Made by a program: the position numbers and the translations under genes. Shown here piece by piece: positions 9,426-21,589 of a stretch of 64,000 nt of DNA. The stretch is from Paramacrobiotus metropolitanus. Its lineage: Eukaryota; Tardigrada; Eutardigrada; Parachela; Macrobiotidae. Within the stretch, counting starts at the first letter, position 1, and each line of letters opens with the position of its first letter. The notes beneath the pieces are model-generated. The model saw nothing but the letters and a program-made list of their open reading frames with translations. It was not told the origin of the DNA and ran no database searches. The stretch covers positions 124,001-188,000 of the forward strand of contig NW_026570319.1 of the NCBI RefSeq assembly GCF_019649055.1, given 5' to 3'.

Positions 9426-10902
9426 GTGCTGCTGAAAATGAAATGCCAGATTTTGGATCGTGATCCTACCAAAGTTCTTGGAGTGATCAAGGCTCAGCAG
9501 CCTATACGAGCTGTAGTTGTACCTGCACAGCCTGCTCCAGTCGTCCAGCCAGATTCTTCTGCTGACGCTGGCGCAGAAGCTTCTAGTGCATCTAATGCCA
9601 TAGTCTCACAGCACCCACCACCACCGCCACCGCAGCCGCCGCCACCGCCGCCGCCGCCACCGCCGCCGCCGGCGCCCCGGCCAAATCAACAACAACAACA
9701 GCAAGGCTTGATGACAAGCAATAGCAACGCGGCGGGGCAAAGTTACATTGACAATCCTTTAGCCGACCCATCTATTGCCCGTTTGGTAGGGGAATTAGAT
9801 TTCGCCGACAGAGGTCATTATACCAACGTGTTAAACACTCAGGGTGTGCGTGATGCGGCTCCAGTTAATTTACTATTTTACATGATGTTTGAGCGTGTGG
9901 AAATCGAAATAAATGGGACGCCTTTGTTGTCAACTACAATAATTATGGCTACAAAGGCTATATGCATACGCTGCTAAACTATTCTCGAGGAGTGAAAAAG
10001 CATCTGCTCCGACCTATAATGTGGTTCAGAGATAAGTTAAGCCGAATTCAGCCACAAAACACCATGGATAGTGTTGACTTAACGAACCCTGAATTAAATC
10101 AAGGCCTCTTGGCGCGCTACGATTTGACAAAAGAAGGAAAGGTATTCGAAATGGTGGGGAAAATAATGCACGAATTGTTCTTTCCCGAACAGTACTTACT
10201 ACCGGAAGTTTCTATTCGAATTCGACTTTTCAAGCGCAATCCTTCTTTTTATCTTATGTCTGACGATATTGCTCCTAATTATTACCTTAATTTTTTGGAT
10301 ATGCGGCTGATCACTCGTTTTGTTAAATTGTCACAAAAAACGCAGGACCAAATGCAAAAGCGGCTATTGTCACAGCCGGCGATTTATAAAATGTACGCAG
10401 CTAGCGATGTCCGCAGTCGGGCATTAATCCCTGGTCAGCGGCAGTATACGATCGACAACTTTTTTGGTTCCGAGAAAATACCAAATAGAATTGTTTTGCT
10501 ATGGTCACTCACGACGCCTATCTAGGAAACTACCGCAAAAATCCAATAAATTTCCAGCACTTCAACCTTGAGGAAATAACGCTAATAGTCGATAATCAGA
10601 TTCTATCGTATAAGCTCGATTTTAAAACGGGCACTATGCCATGCTTTACATTGCGTTGGCATGTCAACTCGGCAATAGAGATTATGCCTGCTCCACCGAC
10701 ACATCGTATGCCGACATTCGCTACGGAACGGTACAAATGATTGTTTTAATTAACGCTCTATCGTTAGAATTTTCTTATCGTTATGTAATTGATTTGTGTT
10801 TTGTGTTTTTCTCGCAGAGCATCTTCCTTTTGATTTGACGCCCAATCATGATATCGATGATATTCCGGTCGAAAGGAGACAGCTCGCCCGATTAGAGCCT
10901 TA
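9426..10902 (+). CDS. Polinton major capsid protein (double jelly-roll type), interrupted
   Basis: This region matches the protein family often listed as F54H12.2-like, which is the Polinton major capsid protein. The N-terminal part is low complexity, with a long proline run and a glutamine run. Recognisable pieces follow in order: a VEIEINGTPL segment, YMHTLLNYSRGVKKHLL, a long mid part with MHELFFPEQYLLPEVSIRIRLFKR, the FFGSEKIPNRIVL block, then NPINFQHFNLEEITLIVDNQ and a C-terminal PFDLTPNHD. The order matches the family (C-terminal motif FDLTPD). Capsid subunits of this fold form the icosahedral shell. The part is broken at a few places. Confidence 0.8.
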
Positions 10903-11224
10903 AATTCGCTGCGCCGCTAGAAGAACCTGTCGAACTGCTTGTATTTTCTGAGCAGCCGCGCATTTTTCAAATTGATAAGAGCAAGAAATTTATTAATGTC
11001 ATGTGAAGGTCACTAGCAAGTTGTTGTGTTAGTTTTGTCGTTCGGTCGTTTTCTACTACGTAAATCACCATGTGTCTGTTCTCTTAGATTATTAAAGCAT
11101 CCGAAAAGCATCGAGTCGATTTTCTGTGATTTATTAAATATCATACACACGACAGCAGATCATAAAAGACGGTATCATAAAGAAAAAACATACCTGACGT
11201 GCACAAACCATTATTACGATTTTT
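10903..11224. other. Intergenic, nothing recognised
   Basis: Convergent spacer between the capsid gene (plus) and the thymidylate kinase (minus). No supported feature. Confidence 0.4.
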
Positions 11225-11945
11225 TTACGTGTGATAGTTATCGAAAAATTCATGCAAAAGTTTACGGGACAGAGAGCAGTTTGACAGCATCAAAGGTTTT
11301 ATATACGAAACGCTTTTTACAAAAGTAGGATCGTTCAACAGTTGTTTATAAGCTTGATAAACACGACCGAGATCGTCAACAATAACCTGTTCGGGGTGCG
11401 GTGTCCCATCCGCTCGCTTAATCATGCGCCGAATAGCTTCCATAGGCTTCACATCCATAAAAAAAGGTTAAATCCGGAATAATAAAGGACGCTGAAGTGG
11501 CTTCCCTTCGCTGGTTTCAATGCTCTTCATCCAGTCCATATCATGTCCACGGGCACTGCCGTAGCCAAATCGGATAGGATATAGCGGTCCACAACAATAT
11601 TTCCGTCGGCTAAATTACTGCGAATGTCATTAATGAGTATCTGGCGTCTCGCGGAAAGGATAAGATAGGTAGCGCGGGTGTGAACAAGGTCACGGTTAGA
11701 TAAGGCAAGAACAGAGGCTCGGAATAAGTCAGGCAATGCTGGCTGGGTGAGGCAGTTCGACATGGAAAGGTCATTGTGTAAGGAAACATTATACCCCGTA
11801 TTGGCAAGCGCATCAGCAAGTATGACAGATCCATTGGTTTTCTGCGGTGTTAATTCCTTCGAATACAATTAAAAACGGCTTCGGTTTTGTCTGTTTCTGG
11901 TTGCACTGCTGCTGCTGCTGCTGATGCAACATATCCATGATCGTA
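11225..11945 (-). CDS. Thymidylate kinase-like protein, interrupted
   Basis: dTMP kinase phosphorylates dTMP to dTDP for DNA synthesis. On the minus strand the N-terminal P-loop region begins FLIVFEGIN (family: FEG.D..GK). A middle block follows with ALSNRDLVHTRATYLILSARRQ and DGNIVVDRYILSDLA, matching the family's Arg-rich segment and DRY signature. The C-terminal block PEQVIVDDLGRVYQAYKQLL resembles the family's closing helix. Together with the RNR small subunit next door it suggests that the element boosted dNTP supply. Such genes are typical of large DNA viruses and unusual in Polintons. The copy is broken. Confidence 0.6.
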
Positions 11946-11991
11946 ATGTGCTGCAAAATGAAATGAAACACTATGTAAGCTGCTGTTACAC

Positions 11992-12001
11992 GGATATATA
12001 G
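11992..12001 (-). promoter_or_regulatory. TATA-like box upstream of the thymidylate kinase
   Basis: Minus-strand CCTATATATCC lies about 50 bases before the P-loop region of the thymidylate kinase gene. Confidence 0.35.
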
Positions 12002-12093
12002 GCACAGTACTGAAAATGCTTCAGGAAGCGAAGCGAGAACGAGCTGTCTGTAGTGAGAATGAAAGAAACCTTACTTTGCTCAGTCATTCATCT

Positions 12094-12723
12094 TCATGCG
12101 TTTGGATGGTGATGGTTTCCCGCTGGTATAGTCACTCCTCCAGTTTCCTCACCGCTAGCTCCTCCTCTAAGCTGAATGGCCGGCGCATTAGCTTCGGCAA
12201 GCCGATCCGCTAGTTCAACAACAATACTTTTGATGTTGTTAGCGTAATCAGAATTCCTCCTCAAGAAGTCGGTTAAGCCCACTTCACAGAACCACTTGAA
12301 CGCTGCGTCTCGGTAAATCCAGGTTTCTCGACTCATGCCCGTCACGTGGGCTGGACCTAACACGCTGTCCCTGAGAGCGGTTGTAACACGTCGCGCCGTA
12401 TTGATTCGGTCCGCGCAACAATCTTCAGGGTCAAGATATCTGGAAAGTGGTTTCTCAGCGAGGCAACTGGATGACAGGTTTTTGGCCGGTGTAACTACCT
12501 CCTTCTTAGTGGAAACATTATTAAAGCCGGTGGTGGCATCCATTGGTGACGACGGTGGTGTAATCGTCGTGGTGGTGACAATAGGGTCCATAAAATTACG
12601 GCACGCAAAACCGTTATGATTGGGTGGAATGTAAAGCACTGAAGACATTGCCGACTGTGCTCCTGATGAAGGAGGATTTTGTTCTGCAGGCAGATGGAAA
12701 AACGACGCCATTGGATATTCATG

Positions 12724-12754
<31 letters not shown>

Positions 12755-13585
12755 GGCGGCGGGTCAGCGTGAAAGGTCATCATCCCTCCTGCAGAAGCGA
12801 ACGGTGGCGGCGCAAAGGCGAGATTCTGCATTCTGTGGTCGACAGCCGCCGACTGTTGCCACAGTGAAGCCAAAGACGGTGCCGGTGGCGGGGGCAGCGG
12901 CGGCTGAGGCTGCGGTGAAACTTTGCAGAGAACGTAGTTGGGTTGCTGTTGTTGCTGATGCTGTTGTAGGAGCTGGTCAGGCTGGTGGTATTGCGGAAAT
13001 GCAGAAAGGAATTGACTAAGAGTTGTTGCGGTTGCCGATGGCGACAGGTCCGACGGCTGCGCTGGCTGAAAGTGATTACGCAACTGTTCGGTGGCTGGCG
13101 ACATGCTGTGTGAGAACTGATGCGGATGTAGCAGTGGCAATGCTTGATGCGGGGACTTTGGAGTCCTGCTGTTGTGGCTGTTGTTGTTGCTGTTGTTGTT
13201 GCGCTACGATCATCCCGTCGGCCGTGGTTCCATAGCTGAACGGATTCTGAATATAACAACTGGCCATTACGTGATGCTGTGGTGCCGATGATGATGATGA
13301 TGTGATAACTGGAGTATACGTTGCCGCAGAAGGTATTCCGAGACTGTTGCTGCTGCTGCTGTTGCTACTACAAGTAGATTTTGCCGGCAAGAATAATCCT
13401 TCGTCAATAAGAGGAACTTTTACACAAGTATCAACTTCAGGCATAACAAAATTGTAAACTGATCGGTTTAATAAGCGACCAGCAATACTACTAATCCTCC
13501 TCCCAAAAATCCTCACGCGCTTAAATAGAGTAAAAAAGGGAGAGGATGAAGAGGCGCTCATCCAGAGTGATGGGAGGAGCTGCAC
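12094..13585 (-). CDS. Gln/Pro-rich protein with a conserved-looking C-terminal domain, unknown
   Basis: Minus-strand coding lies in two overlapping frames. Most of it is low complexity: Ser runs, several Gln runs, His and Pro stretches, like a transcription activator or phase-separating protein. The last 120 residues are different and look globular: RYLDPEDCCADRINTARRV, then TWIYRDAAFKWFCEVGLTDFL and SIVVELADRLAEAN. I do not recognise that domain. The N-terminal piece is basic and hydrophobic (FFTLFKRVRIFGRRI). It shares an intergenic region with the divergent RNR gene. The locus may be interrupted or spliced. Confidence 0.45.
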
Positions 13586-13653
13586 AGAGAGGAAGCAGAT
13601 GGGCTAGAAAGTATAGCAGGGAACCCCCGGTGCGGCTGCCAGAACAGATGGGG

Positions 13654-13660
13654 TATATAA
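13654..13660 (+). promoter_or_regulatory. TATA box (TATATAA) for the RNR small subunit gene
   Basis: GGGTATATAATCAAC is 73 bases before the ATG at 13727, a normal distance for a TATA box with a short leader. Confidence 0.55.
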
Positions 13661-13726
13661 TCAACTTACGCGGTTAACTCCCGCTAAATATTGGTATTAT
13701 TACTATAGACTGACTGCAAGGACAAA

Positions 13727-14863
13727 ATGGATAGCGGGTCAAACACCTTCGCCGTTCCTAGCGGCGCTGTCGCCAAAACTGATTTTGAAACTGGCGGTAA
13801 TGATGGTAGTAGTAGCGACAACAACAGTGACCACAACAACAACACTTGCTATAATGCTGAAATCGATAATAATAATAATAATAATAATAAAAATAATAAT
13901 AATAGCGAATTTATTGGAGAAAACAGGGAACCTGTTGTTATATCGTCTTGGAAGAGGCTAGTTATTTTCCCTATCGAGTGCGACGAGGCGTGGGAAATGT
14001 ATAAAAAGGCAGTTGCTTGCTTTTGGACACCTGAGGAAATTAACCTCTCGCATGACACACGACAGTGGCCAATGCTCAGCCAGTTTGAAAGAGATATCTT
14101 GGGAAACGTTCTGGCTTTTTTTTTGCTGCCAGTGACGGCATAGTCATGGAAAACCTTGCAGAGAATTTCCTATGTGAAGTTCAATTGCCGGAAGTCAGGG
14201 CGTTTTATGCTTATCAGATTTTCATTGAAAACGTTCACAGCGAAACGTATTCTCTGCTTATTAATACGTATTTCCAGGATTCCGAAGAAAACAGAGGTTA
14301 CTGCAAGCAATCATTAATAATAGCAATGTTATGGAAAAGCAGAGGGCAGCGCAGTACATACGCGATAAAGAGCGTTCTTTGGCGAAAGGCTAATTGCCTT
14401 CGCCTGTGTCGAGATGATATTTTCTGTGGGGCTTTTGCAGTTATTTTTTGGTTCAAGGGCGAGGCATTTTACCTGGTTTGACATATATAGTAATGAGCTG
14501 ATAGCCCGCGACGAATCTCAGCACGTTGAATTTGCTTGTTGGTTATATCTGGGATTAGTAAAATTTAAAATCCCACCTGAAGTCATTTATGAACTAGTGT
14601 TAGAAGCTGTAGAAATTGAGTGTAGGTTTTGGGAGAATGCGTTCACACATCCTCTGCGGGGCCTTAACGAAGCCTCCATGAAAACCTATGTTATGTTTGT
14701 CGCTGACGTCCTGCTGAAAATGCTGGAAATGGAGCCGTACTTTAAAGTGGAAAATCCTTTGCCCTACATGGAAACTATTTCGCTAGAGGGAAAAACCAAT
14801 TTTTTGAAAGACGCGTCTCCGAATACCGCAAGGCCTATGTTGGCCAGGGTGCCGAAGTTATGA
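13727..14863 (+). CDS. Ribonucleotide reductase small subunit (class I R2), interrupted
   Basis: R2 houses the di-iron centre and tyrosyl radical that let the large subunit reduce ribonucleotides to deoxyribonucleotides. After an Asn/Ser/Asp-rich low-complexity N terminus, the family pattern appears in order: FPIECDEAWEMYKKA, WTPEEINLSHD, QFERDILGNVLAFF, MENLAENFLCEVQLPEVRAFY, FIENVHSETYSLLI, FSNELIARDESQHVEFAC-like text and a C-terminal SLEGKTNFLKDASP. Several metal ligands of the family (Glu and His in ENVHSE and ESQHVEFA) are visible. The length is close to a complete R2. No large subunit was found in the window, so the product would have to pair with host R1. The copy is broken at a few places. 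Confidence 0.85.
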
Positions 14864-14932
14864 AAGAATTTACAACTGAAGCAACGTTCTAACGAATGCT
14901 TTAGGTTAAATGAATTCTTGATTTCTTTGAAT

Positions 14933-15795
14933 TTAAAACAGAAGCAACGTCTTGACTGCTCTCGTCGTTCTAATGTTTTTATTAGTTTCTATAATGTTGT
15001 TTTTGCAAGGAAAAACGATAGTAAAAGCGAATTTGCATTGAAAAGCATCTTTATTCGTAGTCGTCATGTAAAAGCATATTATTGCAAAACAATCTTGGCG
15101 GTCTGCTATCATAGGGTGGTACATTTGATAGCGGTGTACGCGGCCATGGCTGTAGTTTTTAAGTATTCCACGCACTGTATTTCCTCCCATTTCCGTCCAA
15201 TCACATTTTGGGTGAGCGCATTGTATAATATTGGTTGCATGGAATCCGTGAGCAAGGAGAAATTCGATATCGTTTAGATCAGGCAATTCTTTGTTGTCGA
15301 ATGTCCTACGACGACTTTTGTAGGTCCGGCGGCGTAGAGCGCCGAACTCTACAGGATCCGGGTCGGTTAGGGAATAGTTTTTTAGATCTTGGCACTCTCG
15401 CTCAAAATGATGAATTATAGCAGCTGTATCGCGCCAGTACAATTCCTTTTTACAATGATTGCAGCGTACAGTGCCTTTGAAATTGTATCCCCATGATGCC
15501 AGTACAAACCGCGTCCACTCTGATGTGCGGAACATAAGCAGAAAAGAATCTTTGTGCTGTTGATACATAGGGCATACGGCAGCGGTGGCCGGGGGGTAAA
15601 CATCCAGGTCAGTGGTAGACGAGTCAGCATCAGCAGTAACAGGATCATCATCATAAGCTGATGATGACAACCGGCTTTCATTGTAATTGCCGGCATCATT
15701 GTCACTGCCTTGTTTAACAACTGCTGTTGTAATCTTTGCGCTGCAGCAGTGGACTCCATAATTGAATTAATAGAAATGAGCAGCAGCTGCAGCAC
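14933..15795 (-). CDS. BIR-domain (IAP-like) protein 1, possibly interrupted
   Basis: Inhibitor-of-apoptosis proteins use zinc-binding BIR domains to restrain caspases. The minus-strand product has two BIR-like units. The first reads TSEWTRFVLASWGYNFKGTV then CNHC, W and H...C (HHFEREC), the BIR C..C-W-H-C layout. The second, from LPDLNDIEFLLAHGF to a CAHPKC, W, H pattern, is degenerate. The N terminus is acidic and Ser/Thr-rich. No RING is visible. The upstream TATA box is at 15835-15843. The relation to the second BIR protein at 37144 is visible only in domain layout. Confidence 0.6.
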
Positions 15796-15834
15796 AGCAC
15801 TAACCAGGCTTCATCAAACGCATCGAGTCAAGCT

Positions 15835-15843
15835 GTTTATATA
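15835..15843 (-). promoter_or_regulatory. TATA box upstream of BIR protein 1
   Basis: Minus strand TATATAAAC, about 40-60 bases before the likely start of the BIR gene. Confidence 0.45.
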
Positions 15844-16000
15844 CAAACTGCTAAAACGTTTAGTACACAATAGTGATATTCCCGCTGAGCGAGATCCCCA
15901 CTGAGCGGAAAGCCACCTCCTTCTAACTGATGGTGCACCGCAGGGCGCCGCAAGCACTGGGTAAACATGACATTAGCGCGTTGTGCTTTGCCGGGATGCA

Positions 16001-16010
16001 TATATAAATA
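16001..16010 (+). promoter_or_regulatory. TATA box (TATATAAATA) for the DNA polymerase gene
   Basis: GCATATATAAATAAGC on the plus strand lies 80-100 bases before the open frames that lead into PolB. It forms a divergent promoter pair with the BIR gene. Confidence 0.5.
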
Positions 16011-16078
16011 AGCTGACTAATGTATGTCACCCCGCAGAGTAAAGCTGCTCACCATCCGGTCGCTAACGAGCGATCATC

Positions 16079-17409
16079 ATGACGCTGTTGTTTAGGTTAT
16101 TTGTTTCTAGCTTTAGATTCAGTGTTCACACCTGTTGTCCCAGTGTTAGTGGTGGAAGAAGAACGACATCATCAGCATCAGCAGCTGCCATCTGCGTTAA
16201 CGATGAAAATGAACCCGAAAAGCAGCAGCAGCAGCAGTCAGCGCGGCAAAAGCTTAACCAAATTACCGAAGAATTTATTGCACGAGAGAAAAGGTCACCA
16301 GCAACACCCCACCACAGACGAAGTCGCAACGACAAACGACAGCGGCAACAAAAGATTCGATGGGAGAAGCGAAACTAAAAGGCTCTACAACAAACGCAAA
16401 AGACGTGCAAGCAGCATCACTTTTGTTTCGGCAAACGCGTCACATTGCATTCTCGTACAAGTTGTTTTACCAACAATTAAAAAACCTGACTGGTGGTGGT
16501 GGTGATAATAAAAGTAGTGGGCCTATGAACACGAAAAATCAAAACAGCTGCTGGTGACGGAGCCAGCGCCGCCAATAACGACCGTATTGACACCGATGCT
16601 GAAGAAGAAAAACAAGAAAATCGTGTCGCTCTCGACGTCATAAAAAATCCCGCGCAGTTTTACGCTCTGAAATCAATAACGTCGCGGCATAGCAAAAAAG
16701 TTTAATGTCTGGGCAGGGAATTTTCAGCTAAAAATTGAGTCTCTACCGCTAGAGGGAATCGATACGGTCTTGCCTATTTTGTTGGCGATATTGGAAGATT
16801 TATTCAGCAATCTTCGCAGCTACATTCCAAGTAAAGAAGATCTTGTTAGCGTGTCGCTGGAATCTAGTCAGCTATCCCATCCTATACAGATGCGTCTAGC
16901 CGCACAAGACCAGGTTAATGCAGAAATGTTTCTCTATCTTATTGCCAACGCACTAACTTCAAAACTGAATTTTCGCTTGATTGGCCGGTATATATCAACC
17001 TTACACGCGTGCCAAAGCGTCCAGCTGGAGGTTGCGATCATGACAAAAAATAATAATAATGATGATGATGATGGTAAAACTAGAAAAAAAATAAAAAGTA
17101 ATGCTGCTGCGCGCCAACACCACCTACATAACCTAATCTGAACCCCTATGGCGGCGGGATAATTAACGTGCGCAACAACGATATGCTATGCTTCGGGCGT
17201 GCCCTAGCTATATCAATGGCATTTGTTAATAACCTTCCTGCGCAGGATGGGGAAATGGAAACAGCTCTGCGATGCGGAAGAAAAAGCGGTTCAAAAATTG
17301 AAGCGATAAAGCTGTATCAGCAGGCCATGGTACCCTTGCTCAGTGACATCTGCGCAATATACAGCCTTCCGAAAACCTTCTCGCCCCTAACTATTGCCTT
17401 AAAATCTAT
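16079..17409 (+). CDS. Protein-primed DNA polymerase B, N-terminal part (upstream of the LTR insertion)
   Basis: The first part is a Ser/Lys/Gln-rich leader typical of the variable N terminus. The conserved Polinton PolB start follows: FRLIGRYISTLHACQSVQLEVAI, then NNDMLCFGRALAISMAFVNNL and EAIKLYQQAMVPLLSDICAIYSLP. The gene is cut at 17409 by the nested LTR element and continues at 31008. The enzyme copies the element's DNA from a protein primer at the termini. The part also carries further breaks. Confidence 0.8.
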
Positions 17410-18013
17410 TGTCAGATAGCGTAAAGCTACTGATGGTTTATGGTGGCGAATGACCTTACTGAATAGCTAACTCAGATGCGACGCTAACCCAATCGACCTG
17501 ACCACTTTGACCTTTATTAGTTAATCAAAACACAGTCATCACTGGACTACTATTAGACTATAGAAAAGCTTCCATAGAAAATATTCCACTATCCAACAGT
17601 TGAAAGGTGATAACTAACTCTCTTCAGACTTGCTCTTCTTCCATCACACTCAACAGTGATCTTTCATGCATTTTACAAAAAACACACAAATGACACGCCT
17701 CTAAAATAATATGTACTCATAGACAAAACATTGGACAAGCTTTTATCGACCACTTTTTAGAGATTAAAGTCCACTTAACACGATGTTAATTGGTTGACAC
17801 TTTCTGGCCACTTCCTTGGTCTTTTTCCTGTGGTTCTCATAGGACAATCTCAGCACCCATACATATGTACTCCGATTATTGCTGTCTGTTGTCTGTCCAC
17901 AATGTACTTATACAAATCGATAAGGCAATGATTCATACACACTGATCCCTTCCGGTAATATCACGATATGACTGTCCATACAAACTGTACTTCAACCAGT
18001 CATACTCGTGACA
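17410..18013 (-). repeat. LTR copy (3' LTR of the minus-strand element)
   Basis: It starts TGTCAGATAG and ends CTCGTGACA on the plus strand, so the termini are TG...CA with a 5-bp inverted repeat (TGTCA/TGACA). It matches 30404-31004 almost perfectly. A purine-rich tract (minus strand AGAGAAGGAGCG, 18014-18025) abuts it and fits a polypurine tract. Confidence 0.92.
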
Positions 18014-18365
18014 CGCTCCTTCTCTGGACTGTGACGTCCTCGGCACAACAATCCACATACGATGCATCCAAGGAAATACAATGAGCAATAAGAATGAGCA
18101 CATTACTCGTACCAGAAGTCAATCGTGACGGTGCATCGTGCGCCGGTAACCAACACGATGTGCCACAACCAACTTTTGAAACATCAGGCGCCGGCAGCCA
18201 ACCTGATATTTCTCCAAATTAACTTCTAACTTTATCCTCGATCCAAGCGGGCGCTTGAACCAACCCGCTACTGTCCAACGGGCGCTAAATTACCAACCCG
18301 TTAATCGAATTCCAGTCCCATCTTGGCGTCCTGTATCTCTTCCACTCGCGTCCGCGTCGGTCCAA

Positions 18366-19138
18366 TCAAGTCTCCAGTGTCGCACTCTCCTTCCCAGTTT
18401 CTTCTCCCTCTCCCTTAACGGCGCTGAAGAGTGCAGTAAGACGCTGCTCGTCCATGGGAGGTAATGGCATTCCCTGGGATATTCCAGTCCTCACGCGACA
18501 ACCTTTCAGTAAACCAGCGATACGGAAAAAAAAGTACCGTGGATACTCCGGCACTGGACGAAACTGATCCTTTCCCATATCGCGATAAACAAATCCACGC
18601 CAACATTCGCGACGCATGACTCCATCAGAACCCGTATGAAATGTAATGCTGATCTTGGAATTTATCGAAATCTTCAAAGAAGATGTATTTGATTTCCACA
18701 TTTGGCCATCCATCCTGACGAAATACCGCCCTCAGGCATAAACATTTTGGCATCTTCTCGCGTTGAACGTATCACTCCCAACATACTGAGAATTGACTTC
18801 CGACGAGGCCTCATCTCTTCCGTCCGAATGCCACGCTTGAGGATAGCTTCTGCCTTCGCCAGCAGGTGTATAACTGCATCACTGTCAGTGATTGTACCCA
18901 CAGACGCTGCACCAGACTGCGCTAAATCACTAACAGTTACTAGCATCGATCCGTCCTTTTCCTTGACCCTCGACGCCCGTCCAACCCAAATTGTAGGAGG
19001 CTCCAATCGGGAATAGTCACAACGCTCCGCACCTGAACAACCTGCTGCTCTGGATGCTGCTGCATGAACTCTTGAGACGTGACCCAATGGTCGTCGCCTC
19101 GCCGTCCTAGCTGCCCGCTTCTGCTCACGTGGAGTCAT
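18366..19138 (-). CDS. Accessory frame(s) of the LTR element, downstream of envelope
   Basis: One frame of 154 residues starts with a strongly basic stretch (REQKRAARTARRRP). It continues with a globular-looking part containing DAVIHLLAKAEAILKRG. A second overlapping frame follows towards the LTR. I do not recognise either. Their position after envelope and before the polypurine tract recalls regulatory genes of complex retroviruses, but that is analogy only. Confidence 0.35.
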
Positions 19139-19763
19139 CTGATGAGACTACAAAGAAATCCACCCAACCTTGGCGCTTCGTCCCGCACAAGGCGCTTACC
19201 AGTACAAGTGAGATCACAGAAAGCCGTTCGCGCAGAGAAAAATGAGTAATAATAAAATTTAAGCAAAACAAAAGTAAATTGTAATAACTGTTACTTCTGA
19301 AAATTCCAACACAATACAAAATAAAATTTGTAAACAAAAACAAAAATGATCCCTGAAAGTTCCATAACTAGTATGCACGAGCTAGCATGCAAACTTAAAA
19401 CGTAAATAAAAGATAAGGGCAAGACGGTCTGACTAGAGCAACTCAAATTTCATATGGCAGCTAAATATTATAAGTAGTAGTTTTTTTAAGATTTAGTGGT
19501 TTAATAAGTTTGATATAATTTTGTTCATACAAAGTACAACCTTGGACGTACCTATAAAATATATAGCTTTGTACATATTTACATATTCATTTCCATTGAG
19601 CTATCCCTCAGAGCGAAGTCGCACGCCGCACTTCATTTAGTGCACCGTGACTCATACCCTGGGTGCTATCACCCTTCTGATCCTCCATGACCACCTCAAC
19701 GTGGTCACACTCTGTGACTTCCGCTTTTGCACATGATACGTGCACAACAACGACAACAAAGTC
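19139..19763. other. Spacer within the LTR element, nothing recognised
   Basis: AT-rich spacer between the envelope region and the basic frame. No supported gene. Confidence 0.35.
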
Positions 19764-21589
19764 TCACCAGTAAACAAATTGCTCTGGCGGTGCACTGAAA
19801 AACGGAGTGTACTTAAACAAGAAGAATGCCAACCCAGCTATCAGACTACAGCTGACAAACGCGCTCAACGTTGCCTGCACTCTAGATAATATCGAGTGAC
19901 GTTCCTTGACCTCCGTCGTGTTAAAAGCGTTCCCCAAAATAGTTAGCAACCGACTCACTTCCGGATTCGATAACAAGCCCATTAAGTTCACCCATAAGCT
20001 GAACTAACTCCATGGGATCGGCTCTAAGACCGTGAGAAAAAATGCTATTGCTGTTATCCTGAACTGCCATAAATTTTGACCGAACATGGAGAAACTGAGA
20101 CTGGCGAGTTGGCTCCACTCGCTGCCACCTGCCATTACGGTATGTATGAATGATTCCACCAAAATTTACAAAAGAGTCGCGGAACACGCAAACCCCACGT
20201 TTTGTTAAAGTTACACCATCCTGGCTTAAAGTGAAATTTTTCCACACTGGCTGATGACCACAATGCGGGTTACGAGTAGCCGAAAAGTTAGCTCTCACTT
20301 CTTTACACTTTGCCAGGATACCAGGGCCGTAAGAGCGCAAAGAGTAGCACGGCGGATAATTTAAAATTTTGCGGCTAACACTGAGCTGAATTTCGAAAGT
20401 AACATTACAAACTGCATTCTCATCATATCTACCACACAGTCAATCTCCTTGATCTCATCTTGTACATGATTTAAATGTTTCACAGTTTGGTCTTCATAAA
20501 ATTAAAGTGTGCTGCTAGATATGCGGCAATTGATGGCAATGAATCATTACTTTTGCTAGTAAAGGTTTAGACGCAACTTGAATGTACACATGCGGCTCAG
20601 ACTCAACTGGGAAAACTGTTTCTTGACATTTAATTAATTCGGGAAGCAGCTTGAAATCCATTTGTCCTCTTGCGTCATGCAAGTAACTTGCATTATGACT
20701 GTCAGTATGCAGCTTCCCAACCCTTGATACACGGTTTGCAAATTGCAGTAGCTACTGCCATGATCTGACGTTTTCGGCCAAACAAATGTTGTGCCGTGCT
20801 GCACTGCGAAACCTTGCAATCTATGACTTGCCAATTTACCGGTGGGACTCATTATGGACAAGTCATTGTAATGCTGCTCGAAAGTCATTTTTTCATAGAA
20901 GCAACACGTTACTTCCGTTTGAATAGTTCGAAGATAACTTGACTGCGCCACCGGCGTTATGCAAAATTTATGCACTTCATTTTCTATCGTCATCGACTGG
21001 CCTTTACAGCGATTTGTAAAAACCATATTCCAGCAGTCGCCTGCACTAACCTTGAGTTGGACCTCTTTACCTACTGTGTCAGTGCCGCCCGTCCAGAAAG
21101 ACGAAACAGTTACCACCTTCAGGGTCATCCGACATGCATACCCATGAATTAGTTCCGCCTCTGGTTTGTACTCTATAAGTCTATAATGGACTAAGGACGC
21201 GTTTAACCTGGGTTTTGGAATCCCACAACTGTGAAAATTATTTAGCTGAACTGTGCCTTTGTATTCTGGATTGCGGCAGTCACATGCCGTCATCAAAACT
21301 GCTTGACAATCCGGAGGCAACATAGCCATTAGAAGGCCTAAAGTAAACATAGCCGCCAACCTCTTTCCTTTACCAGCAGGAGCTGGTTTAGCGGCAACTC
21401 ATCTTCCGAAGAGGACTCTGAAGATGACTCTAAAAGGCGGCGCTGTAGGTACGACCCTCCTGACTTTTCCTCAGACCATTTACAACCGGTCTGACATGCA
21501 AACGGAAGTATGCGAAACCAAAACCGCCAACCGTGCAATAGCGCGTTGTTCCTGCACCGGTAATTCAACAAACTTCCCTTCCCGATCAT
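19764..21589 (-). CDS. Envelope-like glycoprotein region of the LTR element
   Basis: The minus-strand frames contain a hydrophobic leader (MFTLGLLMAMLP) followed by a Cys-rich ectodomain (TACDCRNPEYKG, NFHSCGIPKP, GYACRM, GDCWNMV, then TFVWPKT). Possible N-glycosylation sites follow (NFSATRN, NFTLSQ). A C-terminal membrane helix (SCSLIAGLAFFLFKY) ends the region near 19800. The Cys spacing and the TFVWP...C block resemble class III glycoproteins of chuvirus or related mononegavirus type, which are known to be captured by LTR elements. That family call is tentative. The region is spread over more than one frame. Confidence 0.5.

Noticed and set aside
12335-13235. Plus-strand frames opposite the Gln-rich gene
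   Set aside because: Poly-Ala, poly-Leu and poly-Cys runs are shadows of CAG/CTG repeats that encode Gln on the minus strand.
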